DNA of 64,000 nucleotides. Origin: Micromonospora sp. HM5-17 (GTDB taxonomy: Bacteria > Actinomycetota > Actinomycetes > Mycobacteriales > Micromonosporaceae). Shown piece by piece: positions 44,138-54,754 of this stretch. Below the pieces are notes generated by a model. That model was given only the letters and a program-made list of their open reading frames with translations, did not search any database and was not told where the DNA came from. The translations under genes and the position numbers were made by a program. Positions within the stretch are counted from its first letter, which is position 1, and every line of letters starts with the position of its first letter. The DNA lies in contig NZ_RJWA01000002.1 in the NCBI RefSeq assembly GCF_003762835.1, positions 62,001-126,000 on the forward strand. Reading direction: 5' to 3'.

Positions 44138-45691
44138 TCACTTCGGCAGCCGGACGCTGGTGAACTCTTTCGGTACACCGTTGCCGATCGAGTCGAGGCG
44201 GCCGTTGACGAAGTCGTCCTCATCGACCCAGACCGTGTACCCCCACGGGTTGTAGATCTGGAGCCGGTCGCCGTCGTGGCCGATGATCAGCATCTGGTGT
44301 CCGCCGTTGCCGTCCCGGCTGGAGAACGGCACCGGGTGCCCCTCGTCCACCGCGCGTTCGATCTCCGGCAGCACCGCGCGGCGCTCGTCCGCGTTGCCGA
44401 CGTTCCGGTTCTCGTAGTCCGCGCCGGTGTGGGAGCCGATCTCCTGGTCGGCGACGGTCGCCGACTGGTTGTTGGTCATCCCGTCGGTGCCGATCAACGG
44501 CAGGTTCTGGTACCAGGAGCGCCCGCCGTCGTAGACCCGGAACTGCTCGTCCCGCAGCCGCCGGGCGAAGGCCTCGCCGTTGTCGTACGCCGGGTCGCCG
44601 GGGTGGCCGCCGGTGGTGAGTTCGAGCGCGTACAGCGGGTCGACCATGGCCCGGGCGGTGACCGTGGAGGAGGCCACGCAGGTCGGGTACTGCCCCTGGG
44701 TCCACTGGGCGCCGTCGAACGTCGTGGGCCGCTGCTGCCCGCTCGGCGCCGAGTCGCCCCCGATCGGGTTGAGGTGTGCGCACAGCCAGGCCGGGTCGTC
44801 GCCGTACGGGGCGATGAGGCGGTTGAACTCGGTGATCTTGTCAATGTCGTAGCCGGCGGCCAGCGCGCGCATCAGGTATGCCCGGTGCTCCGGGCTGCCC
44901 GCCCCGGCCAGCAGCTGTTCCATCCGGGCCCGGTCCGCCTCACTCATCGCGGCCAGGCGGTCGGCCGCCCGGTCGGCCATCGCGGCGGTGAGAATCGCCC
45001 CGTCCACACTGGTGCCGCTGCTGCCGGCGTCGATCAGCAGCAGTTCGTCCAGGGCGGACAGCGGCGAGTCGGCCAGCCGCTGCAACCGGGCCTGCGAGGC
45101 GAGGTCATGGAAGGTGCTGCTGACCTCGCGGGACGTCTCGGCGAGCGCGCTGTGCGCGTCGACCCGGTCACCGATCCCGGCGATGGCCAGCTGGTGCGCC
45201 CGGTGCATCTTGTCGCCGTCGTAGTGCAGCGGGTCGATGAACGGGCCGGCGGTGATCTCCTCGGTCAGCCCGTACGCCTCATGCAGTGGCGTCAGCCCGT
45301 CGCGGTCCCGCTTCTGCGCGGCCCCCACGGCGTCGGCCAGCCGGAACAGCTCCTTGGCGATTCGGCCCAGTACGCCGACGCCACGCTCCAGCCCACGTTC
45401 GGCGGCGGCGAGCGCGTCGGTGGCGGCGACCTGGGTATCGCCGGCCCAGACCCTGGGCAGCCGCTGCCGTCGGATCTCGCCGATCGCCAACAACGCCTCG
45501 TCGAGAACCTTCTCGGCCCGGCGGTAGTCGCCGGCGAGTGATTCCAGACCGGACGGATAACCGCTCGGTCCGGACACCTGGATCGCGTTACGCAGCGAGT
45601 AGTGCAGCGCGCCCGAGTTCCACATGCCGTTCTGGCCGGCGATGCCGCCCTGGAGTTCCTTGAGTCGGGGCAGTGGGGTGTCGTCGCTCAT
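44138..45691 (-). CDS. Putative secreted papain-like cysteine peptidase (type VII effector-like)
   Basis: A 517-residue protein. Residues 1-300 are almost all helical (for example AERGLERGVGVLGRIAKELF), as in the helical N-termini of WXG/LXG-type secreted proteins. The C-terminal domain carries a papain-like signature: Q332-G-QYPT-C338 (Gln six residues before Cys, as in papain), H465 in GNGGHQMLIIGHDGD, and N481 in IYNPWG (compare papain NSWG). There is no signal peptide, consistent with type VII export with the WXG-like protein encoded just upstream. ATG 45691 was chosen because it starts a compact N-terminus; an in-frame start at 45754 is possible. The substrate is unknown. Confidence 0.74.
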   Translation of the reverse strand: MSDDTPLPRLKELQGGIAGQNGMWNSGALHYSLRNAIQVSGPSGYPSGLESLAGDYRRAEKVLDEALLAIGEIRRQRLPRVWAGDTQVAATDALAAAERGLERGVGVLGRIAKELFRLADAVGAAQKRDRDGLTPLHEAYGLTEEITAGPFIDPLHYDGDKMHRAHQLAIAGIGDRVDAHSALAETSREVSSTFHDLASQARLQRLADSPLSALDELLLIDAGSSGTSVDGAILTAAMADRAADRLAAMSEADRARMEQLLAGAGSPEHRAYLMRALAAGYDIDKITEFNRLIAPYGDDPAWLCAHLNPIGGDSAPSGQQRPTTFDGAQWTQGQYPTCVASSTVTARAMVDPLYALELTTGGHPGDPAYDNGEAFARRLRDEQFRVYDGGRSWYQNLPLIGTDGMTNNQSATVADQEIGSHTGADYENRNVGNADERRAVLPEIERAVDEGHPVPFSSRDGNGGHQMLIIGHDGDRLQIYNPWGYTVWVDEDDFVNGRLDSIGNGVPKEFTSVRLPK

Positions 45692-45761
45692 GCCGGTCCT
45701 CCGTCCCGCGTCGCTGGTGCCCGGGCGGGCAGCCCGGACCGGGTCGCCGTCCACTGTCTGG

Positions 45762-46064
45762 TTATCGGTGACCTCCGCCCAGCCGGCGGGCCGCGTCCCG
45801 GTCGGATCGGTCGTAGTTGTCGGCCGCCTTCTCCAACGCGTCGGCGAGCTGTCGGATGGCCTCGGCGAAGGCGCCGAGTTCCGCCCGCCAGGCCTGGGAG
45901 ACGGCCTGGTAGCCGTCGCGACTGCCGTACTGGTCGAAACCGATCAGTATGCCGCCGCCCTCGGTGGCCGAGGTAGCCTCGCACGCCCCACCGACGCCGT
46001 TCGCGACCTCATCCCGTAGCCGCTTCGCCGTCGCCCGCAATTCGGCCGCGTCCACCTGCAACAT
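45762..46064 (-). CDS. WXG100/ESAT-6-like protein
   Basis: A 100-residue helical-hairpin protein: LQVDAAELRATAKRLRDEVA, a glycine-rich turn (GGGILIGFDQYGSRDGYQAV), and VSQAWRAELGAFAEAIRQLADALEKAADNY. The Trp at residue 59 lies near the turn as in WXG proteins, but the motif is WRA rather than WxG. The C-terminus YDRSDRDAAR could act like the YxxxD/E export signal. GGGGAGG lies just upstream of the ATG. It is the first gene of the operon; no type VII core components (EccB/C/D) lie in the window. Confidence 0.78.
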   Translation of the reverse strand: MLQVDAAELRATAKRLRDEVANGVGGACEATSATEGGGILIGFDQYGSRDGYQAVSQAWRAELGAFAEAIRQLADALEKAADNYDRSDRDAARRLGGGHR

Positions 46065-46174
46065 TCGGCCGCCTCCCCTCGTCCACGAAGCACGATATCG
46101 CCCGGTGTCACCCCGGTGGGGCCCGTGGTGCCGCGGTGGAGTCAGCCGACGCCGAGGCCGGAACGGGGCCGCGG

Positions 46175-47893
46175 TCAGCCGGTGAGGGTACGTCGGGCCA
46201 CGGTGTGCAGGGTGCCGTCGGGGCGGGTGCCCTCGATCGTCACCTCGGCGGTCCGACCCTCGTGGCGCAGGGTGGCCACCGCGTTGCCGAAGTACGGCCC
46301 GGCGAGCTTGCGCCACCGCACCGGGGGCCGGCGCACCCCGGCCGTCCGGGCGAGCGCCCGAGCCGCCACCGACGGTAGTCGCCACCAGCCGACCCGGAGC
46401 AGCGGACGCATCGGGGCCGGCACCTGGTTGTGAAACGGCGAGCAGGTCAGCTGGTGCACCGCGGTCGCCACCGGTGTGCCCCGGAACCGGGCCCGGGCGA
46501 TGTACGAGTGGTGGACGTCGCCGGAGAGGACGCTGATCGACGCCGGCGGTGGGCAACCCGGGTCGGCGCCCCCGACCGCCCCGGTGCCGACCCGGACGAA
46601 GAGGGCGGCGAGCGCGTCGAACGAACGCCGGAACGCGGCCCAGTGCTCCAGATCGAGCGCCCGACGCAGTCGCTCCGAGAACGCCGCCACCCCGGGTCGG
46701 GGCGAGCCGGCCAGCCGCTCGTTCCACGACTCGACGTGGTGGATGCCGGGCGGCAGCAGCCAGGGCAGCGACGACCCGACCACCAGGTGGTCGTGGTCTC
46801 CCCGCACCTGGTCGGTGAACCAGGCCCACTCGGCCGGCGGCAGCATCGCCCGGTGCGCCCGGTCCAGCACCCGGCTGCACCGGTTGTCCAGCACCACCAC
46901 CCGGGTCCGGCCCACGTCCAGGGCATAGCTCCACTGGTAGCGTCCGGCGACCGCCGCGGCGTCCGGCGACTCGCCCCGGCCGAGGGCCGCGTCGTACCCG
47001 ACCGCCTCGGCGTCGACCCGGCGGCCGAACGCGCGCAGCACCTCGGTGGCGTCGTCCCCGGCCGCCCGGACCGCGGTGTAGACCGGGTCGGTCGCCAGCT
47101 CCTCCGGGGCCAGGTTGCCGAGGTGCTGGTAGACCCAGTACGACGCCAGCCCACTGGTGATCCGCTCCGACCACCACGGTTGCCGGTGTGCCTCGAGCCG
47201 CCACGGCGTCGAGGTGTTCCAGTCGTCGATGATCTCGTGGTCGTCGAAGATCATCACGCTCGGCACGGTGGAGAGCAACCAGCGGATCTCGGGATCCCGC
47301 CACGACTCGAGGTACAGCTTCGTGTACTCGTCGAAGCTGACCACCTGGTCGGGTGGGGCGCCCACGCTCCGGTCGCGTCGGCGCCGCAGCAGGGTGCGCA
47401 CCGTCGGCGAGGGCTGGTCCGCGTACACCTGGTCCCCGAGCAGGAGCAGCAGATCCGGCCACCGGGCCGGGTCGGGCGCGGCCATCATCCGCCGGGCGTA
47501 CGCGTCGAGCGCGTCCGGCGGCAGCCGGCGGGCCGTGGCACGCTGGGTCGTCTCCCGGCAGGAGCCGAAGACGAGGCGGACCGTGGGATCATCCGCCCGG
47601 CGGGTACGGATCACACTCGGCGGTAGCGACGACCCCGGCTCCGGCCAGACCGGCTCGTCGTCCAGGAAGACCTCGTAGGGCGTGACCGCGCCGGGCCGAA
47701 GCCCGTCCACCACCACCAGGGCGTAGTGGTGCCCGAAGGCGCGGAACGTGGCCGCCTCGCCGCCCGCGCCGTCGGGGGTGCGGACCCGGACGACAGCCGG
47801 GGCGCTGGTCTCCACCCAGACGGTGGCCCGGGTCTCGACGACCCGGCGCAGAACCGGGCCGATCAGCAGCCGGGCGGCGGGCCGGGTGGGCAT
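46175..47893 (-). CDS. PhoD-like metallophosphatase (alkaline phosphatase D family)
   Basis: A 572-residue protein with an N-terminal Fn3-like domain (TRATVWVETSAPAVVRVRTP) and a metallophosphatase domain: LVFGSCRE, LLLLGDQVYADQP, VMIFDDHEIIDDWN, VVLDNR and VLSGDVHHSYIARAR. PhoD enzymes are phosphodi- or monoesterases, often exported; no clear signal peptide is seen here, so this one may be cytoplasmic. The ATG at 47893 has GGAG 8 bases upstream; 47932 is an alternative. It is on the same strand as, but 110 bases upstream of, the WXG gene. Confidence 0.87.
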   Translation of the reverse strand: MPTRPAARLLIGPVLRRVVETRATVWVETSAPAVVRVRTPDGAGGEAATFRAFGHHYALVVVDGLRPGAVTPYEVFLDDEPVWPEPGSSLPPSVIRTRRADDPTVRLVFGSCRETTQRATARRLPPDALDAYARRMMAAPDPARWPDLLLLLGDQVYADQPSPTVRTLLRRRRDRSVGAPPDQVVSFDEYTKLYLESWRDPEIRWLLSTVPSVMIFDDHEIIDDWNTSTPWRLEAHRQPWWSERITSGLASYWVYQHLGNLAPEELATDPVYTAVRAAGDDATEVLRAFGRRVDAEAVGYDAALGRGESPDAAAVAGRYQWSYALDVGRTRVVVLDNRCSRVLDRAHRAMLPPAEWAWFTDQVRGDHDHLVVGSSLPWLLPPGIHHVESWNERLAGSPRPGVAAFSERLRRALDLEHWAAFRRSFDALAALFVRVGTGAVGGADPGCPPPASISVLSGDVHHSYIARARFRGTPVATAVHQLTCSPFHNQVPAPMRPLLRVGWWRLPSVAARALARTAGVRRPPVRWRKLAGPYFGNAVATLRHEGRTAEVTIEGTRPDGTLHTVARRTLTG

Positions 47894-48019
47894 CACGCGA
47901 TCTCCGAGCGGTGGGGTGGTCGGGCGCAACACGCTCCGGGCAGCCTACCCGGGCCGGATCGGCACGGGACACGTCCGGCCGCCGCGCCTGGACGTTCGCC
48001 GTCTGACAGGATCGTCCGC

Positions 48020-49225
48020 ATGGACAACCTCGTGGTCATGTCGGTCGTGATCGCCGTACTGGTGCTCCTCACGGTGGGCCTGACGGTCGGCGTGGTGGTC
48101 ACCCGGCGGGGCCGGCGGGCCGCCCCGCCGCTGCCACCGATCCCGCCGGCACCGCCGGTGCCGCCGGCACCGCCGGAGGCGGGGGAGGCGGCCGCCCCAC
48201 CGGTCGAGGCGCCGGCCGCCCCACCGGTCGAGGTCCCCACGGTGGAGGCCCCGCCGGCCCCGCCGGTGCGCGAGCGGCCGGAGCCGACCGCCGGGCGGAT
48301 GGTCCGGCTGCGGGCCCGGCTGGCGCGGTCGCAGAACGTCTTCGGCCGGGGACTGCTGAGCCTGCTCTCCCGGGACCACCTCGACGAGGAGGTCTGGGAG
48401 GAGATCGAGGACAGCCTGATCGGTGCCGACGTCGGGGTCGAGGCGACCCGGGAGATCGTGGACCGGTTGCGGGAGCGGGTCGCGGTGCTCGGCACCAGGA
48501 CCGCCGCCGAACTGCGTGCGCTCCTCGCCGAGGAACTGGTCAGCGTGCTCGACCCGACCCTGGACCGGACGCTGCGGGCGACCCGGGAGGACGGCACCCC
48601 GGCGGTGCTGCTGGTCGTCGGGGTGAACGGCACCGGCAAGACCACCACCTGCGGCAAGGTCGCTCGCGTGCTGATCGCCGACGGGCGCAGCGTGCTGCTC
48701 GGTGCCGCCGACACGTTCCGGGCCGCCGCCGCCGAGCAGCTCACCACCTGGGCCAGCCGGGTCGGCGCCGAGGTGGTCCGGGGCCCGGAGGGGGCCGACC
48801 CGGCCAGTGTGGCGTTCGACGCGGTCCAGCGCGGCATCGAGACGTCGGTCGACACCGTGGTGATCGACACCGCCGGCCGGCTGCAGAACAAGGTTGGCCT
48901 GATGGACGAGCTGGGCAAGATCAAGCGGGTGGTCTCCCGGCACGGGCCGGTGGACGAGACGCTGCTGGTGCTCGACGCCACCACCGGGCAGAACGGCCTG
49001 GAGCAGGCCCGGGTCTTCACCGAGGTGGTGGACGTCACCGGCGTGGTCCTGACCAAGCTCGACGGGACCGCCAAGGGCGGGATCGTCATCGCCGTCCAGC
49101 GCAAGCTCGGCATCCCGGTCAAGCTCGTCGGGCTCGGCGAGGGACCGGACGATCTCGCGCCGTTCGACCCGGCACAATTTGTTGACGCGCTCCTCGGCAC
49201 CGAGCCGCTCAACGTCGACGCGTAG
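48020..49225 (+). CDS. ftsY: Signal recognition particle receptor FtsY
   Basis: A 401-residue GTPase that docks SRP-bound ribosomes at the membrane. It has an N-terminal transmembrane helix (4-28, VVMSVVIAVLVLLTVGLTVG) and a Pro/Ala-rich linker (33-90). The NG domain carries VVGVNGTGKTTTCGKVARVL (G1), LLGAADTFRAAAAEQL, VVIDTAGRLQNK (G3), TKLDGTAKGG (G4) and LVGLGEGPDDLAPFDPAQFV. ffh is 5.5 kb downstream, as in mycobacteria. The actinobacterial membrane-anchored form is typical. Confidence 0.96.
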   Translation: MDNLVVMSVVIAVLVLLTVGLTVGVVVTRRGRRAAPPLPPIPPAPPVPPAPPEAGEAAAPPVEAPAAPPVEVPTVEAPPAPPVRERPEPTAGRMVRLRARLARSQNVFGRGLLSLLSRDHLDEEVWEEIEDSLIGADVGVEATREIVDRLRERVAVLGTRTAAELRALLAEELVSVLDPTLDRTLRATREDGTPAVLLVVGVNGTGKTTTCGKVARVLIADGRSVLLGAADTFRAAAAEQLTTWASRVGAEVVRGPEGADPASVAFDAVQRGIETSVDTVVIDTAGRLQNKVGLMDELGKIKRVVSRHGPVDETLLVLDATTGQNGLEQARVFTEVVDVTGVVLTKLDGTAKGGIVIAVQRKLGIPVKLVGLGEGPDDLAPFDPAQFVDALLGTEPLNVDA

Positions 49226-49311
49226 TCTCGGGGGACTCTGGTTGCCGCGCCCCGCCCCCGGGCGCGACCGTGGTGAAGATGAACCAGCGCCGCTCCTCAG
49301 GAGAGACGTAC

Positions 49312-50100
49312 GTGACATCGCAGGAGATCCCGCTGCACGGCGGAAACGTCAGCACCGTCGTGCGAGTGGGCGACACGGTCCGGCGCAACGCCGGGCCGTG
49401 GACGCCCGCGGTGCACGCCCTGCTGCGCCACCTCGAATACGTCGGCTTCACCGGATCGCCGCGGGTCCTTGGGATGGACTCACGCAACCGTGAGGTGCTG
49501 TCCTACCTGGAGGGCGAGTGTGGCGAGTACCCGCTCGCCCCCCACTGGGTCACCGACGAGGCCCTGGTGACGGTCGCCACCATGCTGCGGATGTTCCACG
49601 ACGCCCAGTACGGCTTCCAGCCGCCGCCGAACGCGGTCTGGCGGTCGTTCGGTCCGCCGCCGCCGGACACCGAGGTGATCTGCCATCACGACGCGGCCCC
49701 GCACAACGTCATCTGGCGGCCGGACGGCACGCTGGCGTTGATCGACTTCGACCTGGCGTCGCCGGGTGCCCGGATCTACGACGTGGCCTACGCGGCCTGG
49801 ACCTGGGTGCCGCTCTTCTCCGACCGGGACTCGTACACCCTCGGCTGGAAGCGCCCGAACCGGCCCCGACGGCTGCGGCTGTTCGCCGACGCGTACGGGC
49901 TGATCCCCCGGGACCGGCACCGGCTGGTCCGGACGATCCGGAAGCGGATCGTGGACCACATCGAGGGGATCCGGCGGATGGCGGCGGCCGGCGACCCGGC
50001 GTTCGTCCGGATCGTGCACAAGGGCCACCTCCGGCGCCCGATGCGGGACCTCCGGCTGCTCGACTACGAACGGCACACCCTGGAGTACGCCCTGCGGTAG
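49312..50100 (+). CDS. Aminoglycoside phosphotransferase-like kinase (APH family)
   Basis: A 262-residue protein with the APH/choline-kinase fold. The catalytic loop is CHHDAAPHNVIWRPDG and the metal-binding motif is LIDFDLASPG. The N-terminal lobe is short. GTG 49312 was chosen because CAGGAGAG lies 8 bases upstream; starts at 49270 and 49279 are less supported. It could phosphorylate a small hydroxylated metabolite; resistance is possible but not implied. It lies between ftsY and amtB. Confidence 0.85.
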   Translation: MTSQEIPLHGGNVSTVVRVGDTVRRNAGPWTPAVHALLRHLEYVGFTGSPRVLGMDSRNREVLSYLEGECGEYPLAPHWVTDEALVTVATMLRMFHDAQYGFQPPPNAVWRSFGPPPPDTEVICHHDAAPHNVIWRPDGTLALIDFDLASPGARIYDVAYAAWTWVPLFSDRDSYTLGWKRPNRPRRLRLFADAYGLIPRDRHRLVRTIRKRIVDHIEGIRRMAAAGDPAFVRIVHKGHLRRPMRDLRLLDYERHTLEYALR

Positions 50101-50179
50101 CTCGCGTCGCTGTCCGTACCTGTCCGGTGGGCTATTCGGCGGGGTTTGCCCCGTCCGTTCCACCCATGGTGCGGACTTC

Positions 50180-50216
50180 TTCACACGTTGGAAACAACGC
50201 GTCACCCGGAAGAAAC
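50180..50216 (+). promoter_or_regulatory. Putative GlnR box upstream of amtB
   Basis: Two half-site pairs are present: TTCAC-n6-GAAAC (50180-50195) and GTCAC-n6-GAAAC (50201-50216). They match the actinobacterial GlnR consensus gTnAC-n6-GaAAC, with five rather than six bases between pairs. The position, 115 bases before the amtB start, is as expected for nitrogen control. Confidence 0.62.
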
Positions 50217-50330
50217 CGCGTGGGCACCTCGGGTGAAACAGCGAGCCACGAAGCTTCCGCGCAACCGGCGTACGGGCGATGCTGCCTCGGTGGGCCGGGA
50301 AGGAGGGTAACCAAACCTTAGGAGGCCAGC

Positions 50331-52101
<1,771 letters not shown>

Positions 52102-52123
52102 CACGGCCATCACCGCCACCCAG

Positions 52124-54559
52124 ATGAGCAGGGGAACCGCATCGGCGACCGTCGGGCACCTCGACCTCCGACCCCCGCTCGTCGTCGGCATCGGCGCCGC
52201 CGCACGCGAGCAGCGTGCGGCGGCGCTCGACACGTGGCTGACCGGGCTGTTCACCGCCGGCCTCGCCGCCACCGGGGTCGGCCGGACCGGCGGGGGACCG
52301 GCCGGCCCCGGGCGGGGCGGGACGGGCGCCGGACCGGCTGCCGGCACCGACACCGTCGACGTGCCGGGGATCGCCCTGGTGGCGGTCGGCGGCCTCGGGC
52401 GTCGGCAGTGCGCCCCGTGCGGAGACCTGGATCTGATCCTGCTCCATGCCGGGGTGCCGGGCATGGACGACCTGGCCGCCGCCCTCTGGTATCCGATCTG
52501 GGACGCCCGGTTCGGGCTCGACCACTCGGTGCGGACCATCCCCGAGGCGCTCTCGGTGGCCCACGACGACGTGAGGGTGGCGCTCGGGCTGCTCGACGCC
52601 CGGCACGTCGCCGGGGATCGAACGCTCACCGCCCAGCTCGTCGGCGCCGCCGTCGACCAGTGGCGGCGCACCGCGGTCCGGGCGCTGCCGCGGCTGCGGG
52701 AGATCACCGCCGCCCGCTGGCAGGCCCACGGCGAGCTGGCGTTCCTCCTCGAAGGAGATCTGAAGGAGGCCGCGGGCGGGCTGCGGGACGTCAGCCTGCT
52801 CCGCGCCATCGCCGTCGCGGGAATCACCGACGCGCTCCGGCCGGCGGTCCGGGCCGCCCACGTACGCCTGCTCGACACCCGCGACGCGCTGCACCAGTCG
52901 GTCGGGCGGCGGGTCGACCGACTGCTCGCCCAGGAACGAGCCGCCGTCGCCGGCCTGCTCGGGCTGCGGGTCGCCTCCACCGGCACCGGCGCCGCCGCGG
53001 GTGACGGGGACGCCCTGCTGCGCCGGGTCGCCGGCGACGCCCGGACCGTCCGCCACGCCCTCGACGACGCCTTCCGTGCCGCCGACCGGCTCCGCTCGGG
53101 ACGGCGCCGCGGCGCCGACGGCCGCCCGCTGCGCCGCCCGGTCGCCCGGGACGTGGTGGCCCAGGACGGGGAACTGGTGCTGGCCCGGACCGCGATCGGG
53201 GCCCGCCCCGACCCGAGCCTGTCGCTGCGGGTCGCCGCCGCCGCGGCCACCGCCCGACTGCCGATCGCCCGCGCGACGTGCGAGTGGCTCGCCGCGTACT
53301 GCCCGCCGCTGCCGACCCCCTGGCCACCGGCGGCCCGCGCCGCGCTGCTCACCCTGCTCGGCGCCGGTCCCGGTCTGGTGCCGACCTGGGAGACCTGTGA
53401 CCGGTACGGCCTGGTCGACGGCTGGTTCCCCGAGTGGCCCCGGATGCGGAGCCTGCCGCAGCACAACCCGGTGCACCGCTACACGCTGGACCGGCACCTG
53501 GTCCAGACCGCCGCCGAGGCGACCGCGTACGCCCGCGAGGTGGACCGGCCCGACCTGCTGCTGCTCGCCGCCCTCCTGCACGACGTCGGCAAGGGACTCG
53601 ACGGCGGCGACGCCGGGGCCCGGTCCGAGCGGCCGGAGGGGCCCGGTGGGTCCGCTGACCACAGCGTCGTCGGGGCACCGGTCGCGGCCCGGATCGCCGC
53701 CCGGATCGGGCTGCCGCCCGCCGAGGTGGCGCTGATCGAGCGGCTGGTCCGGCTGCACCTGCTGCTGCCGGAGGTGGCGACCCGGCGCGACATCGGTGAC
53801 CCGGTGACCGTCGCGGGGGTCGCCGAGGCGGTACGGGACGCCACGACGCTGGGCCTGCTGCACGCGCTGGCCCGAGCCGACGCGCACGCCACCGGCCCGG
53901 CCGCCTGGTCGGACTGGAAGGGCCGGCTGATCGCCGAGCTGGTCCGCCGGGTGCACACCCGGCTCGACACCGGACAGCTCCCCGATCCGCCGACCCCGGA
54001 CCCGGCGCTGGTGGCGGGGCCGCTGCCCGCCGTACACCTGGAGGGGGACCGGGTGGCGGTGGCCGCGGCCGACCGGCGGGGCCTGCTCGCCGCGGTGGCC
54101 GGGTGCCTGGCCCTGCACCGGCTCGAGGTCCTTGCCGCCGACGCCTCCACCGTCGACGGCCGCGCCCTCGTCGAGTGCGTCGTCCAACCCCGGTACGGCA
54201 CCCCGCCCGACCCGGTCGCCCTCGCCGCGGACCTGCGCCGGGCGGTCATCGGTGACGTCTCGCTGCTCCAGCGCCTCCGCAGCCGCGTCCTCGCCGCCCG
54301 GGGCGGCGGCTCCCCGCCACGGGTGGTCTGGCACCGCGCGGCCGCCACCGACGCGGTGGTGCTGGAACTGCGCGCCGCCGACTCCGGGGGCCTGCTCTAC
54401 CGGGTCACCACCGCCCTCGACGAGGCCGGCGCCCAGGTCCGCGCCGCCCGGATATCCACGCTCGGTGGCGACGTGGTCGACGCGTTCTACCTGGTCGGCA
54501 GCTGGCCGGGGCAGGCCGAGCGGGACCGGATCGAGGCCGCGGTCCTCGCCGCTGTGTAA
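52124..54559 (+). CDS. glnD: PII nucleotidyltransferase GlnD
   Basis: An 811-residue bifunctional sensor. It has a nucleotidyltransferase domain (VAVGGLGRRQCAPCGDLDLI, with the two catalytic Asp in GDLDL), an HD hydrolase domain (LLAALLHDVGKGLDGG) and two C-terminal ACT domains (VAAADRRGLLAAVAGCLALH and DSGGLLYRVTTALDEAGAQV). It modifies and demodifies PII in response to nitrogen status. The stop codon lies in the left arm of an inverted repeat that probably ends transcription. Confidence 0.95.
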   Translation: MSRGTASATVGHLDLRPPLVVGIGAAAREQRAAALDTWLTGLFTAGLAATGVGRTGGGPAGPGRGGTGAGPAAGTDTVDVPGIALVAVGGLGRRQCAPCGDLDLILLHAGVPGMDDLAAALWYPIWDARFGLDHSVRTIPEALSVAHDDVRVALGLLDARHVAGDRTLTAQLVGAAVDQWRRTAVRALPRLREITAARWQAHGELAFLLEGDLKEAAGGLRDVSLLRAIAVAGITDALRPAVRAAHVRLLDTRDALHQSVGRRVDRLLAQERAAVAGLLGLRVASTGTGAAAGDGDALLRRVAGDARTVRHALDDAFRAADRLRSGRRRGADGRPLRRPVARDVVAQDGELVLARTAIGARPDPSLSLRVAAAAATARLPIARATCEWLAAYCPPLPTPWPPAARAALLTLLGAGPGLVPTWETCDRYGLVDGWFPEWPRMRSLPQHNPVHRYTLDRHLVQTAAEATAYAREVDRPDLLLLAALLHDVGKGLDGGDAGARSERPEGPGGSADHSVVGAPVAARIAARIGLPPAEVALIERLVRLHLLLPEVATRRDIGDPVTVAGVAEAVRDATTLGLLHALARADAHATGPAAWSDWKGRLIAELVRRVHTRLDTGQLPDPPTPDPALVAGPLPAVHLEGDRVAVAAADRRGLLAAVAGCLALHRLEVLAADASTVDGRALVECVVQPRYGTPPDPVALAADLRRAVIGDVSLLQRLRSRVLAARGGGSPPRVVWHRAAATDAVVLELRAADSGGLLYRVTTALDEAGAQVRAARISTLGGDVVDAFYLVGSWPGQAERDRIEAAVLAAV

Positions 54560-54606
54560 GGAAGGGCCCCCTGTTATCGCTTTTGGTAGAAGAAGGGGCC
54601 CTTCCT
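54559..54606. repeat. Inverted repeat / terminator-like element between glnD and ffh
   Basis: AGGAAGGGCCCC (54559-54570) and GGGGCCCTTCCT (54595-54606) are perfect 12-base inverted arms around a 24-base, less GC-rich centre. The left arm overlaps the glnD stop. I recall nearly the same sequence in many copies between genes of Micromonospora genomes, which would make it a dispersed palindromic element doubling as a terminator; this memory is unverified. Confidence 0.8.
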
Positions 54607-54754
54607 AACACCGGCGGCGGACGTCCCGGAGCGGAGACCGGCTGGGGCGGGCTGGCCACATCGGCGGAGGTGTCCGGCTACCCTTGCGGTGGCCGGACAC
54701 ACGTGTCCCGGTCACGTCCTGCTCGGATGAATACGACAAACGGGATGTTGTGCC

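Noticed and set aside
43743-46064. Complete type VII secretion locus
   Set aside because: Only a WXG-like protein and putative effector are present; no EccB, EccC, EccD, EccE or mycosin gene occurs in the window.
49312-50100. Antibiotic resistance gene
   Set aside because: The APH fold is shared by many metabolic kinases, and the neighbours (ftsY, amtB) give no sign of a resistance cassette.
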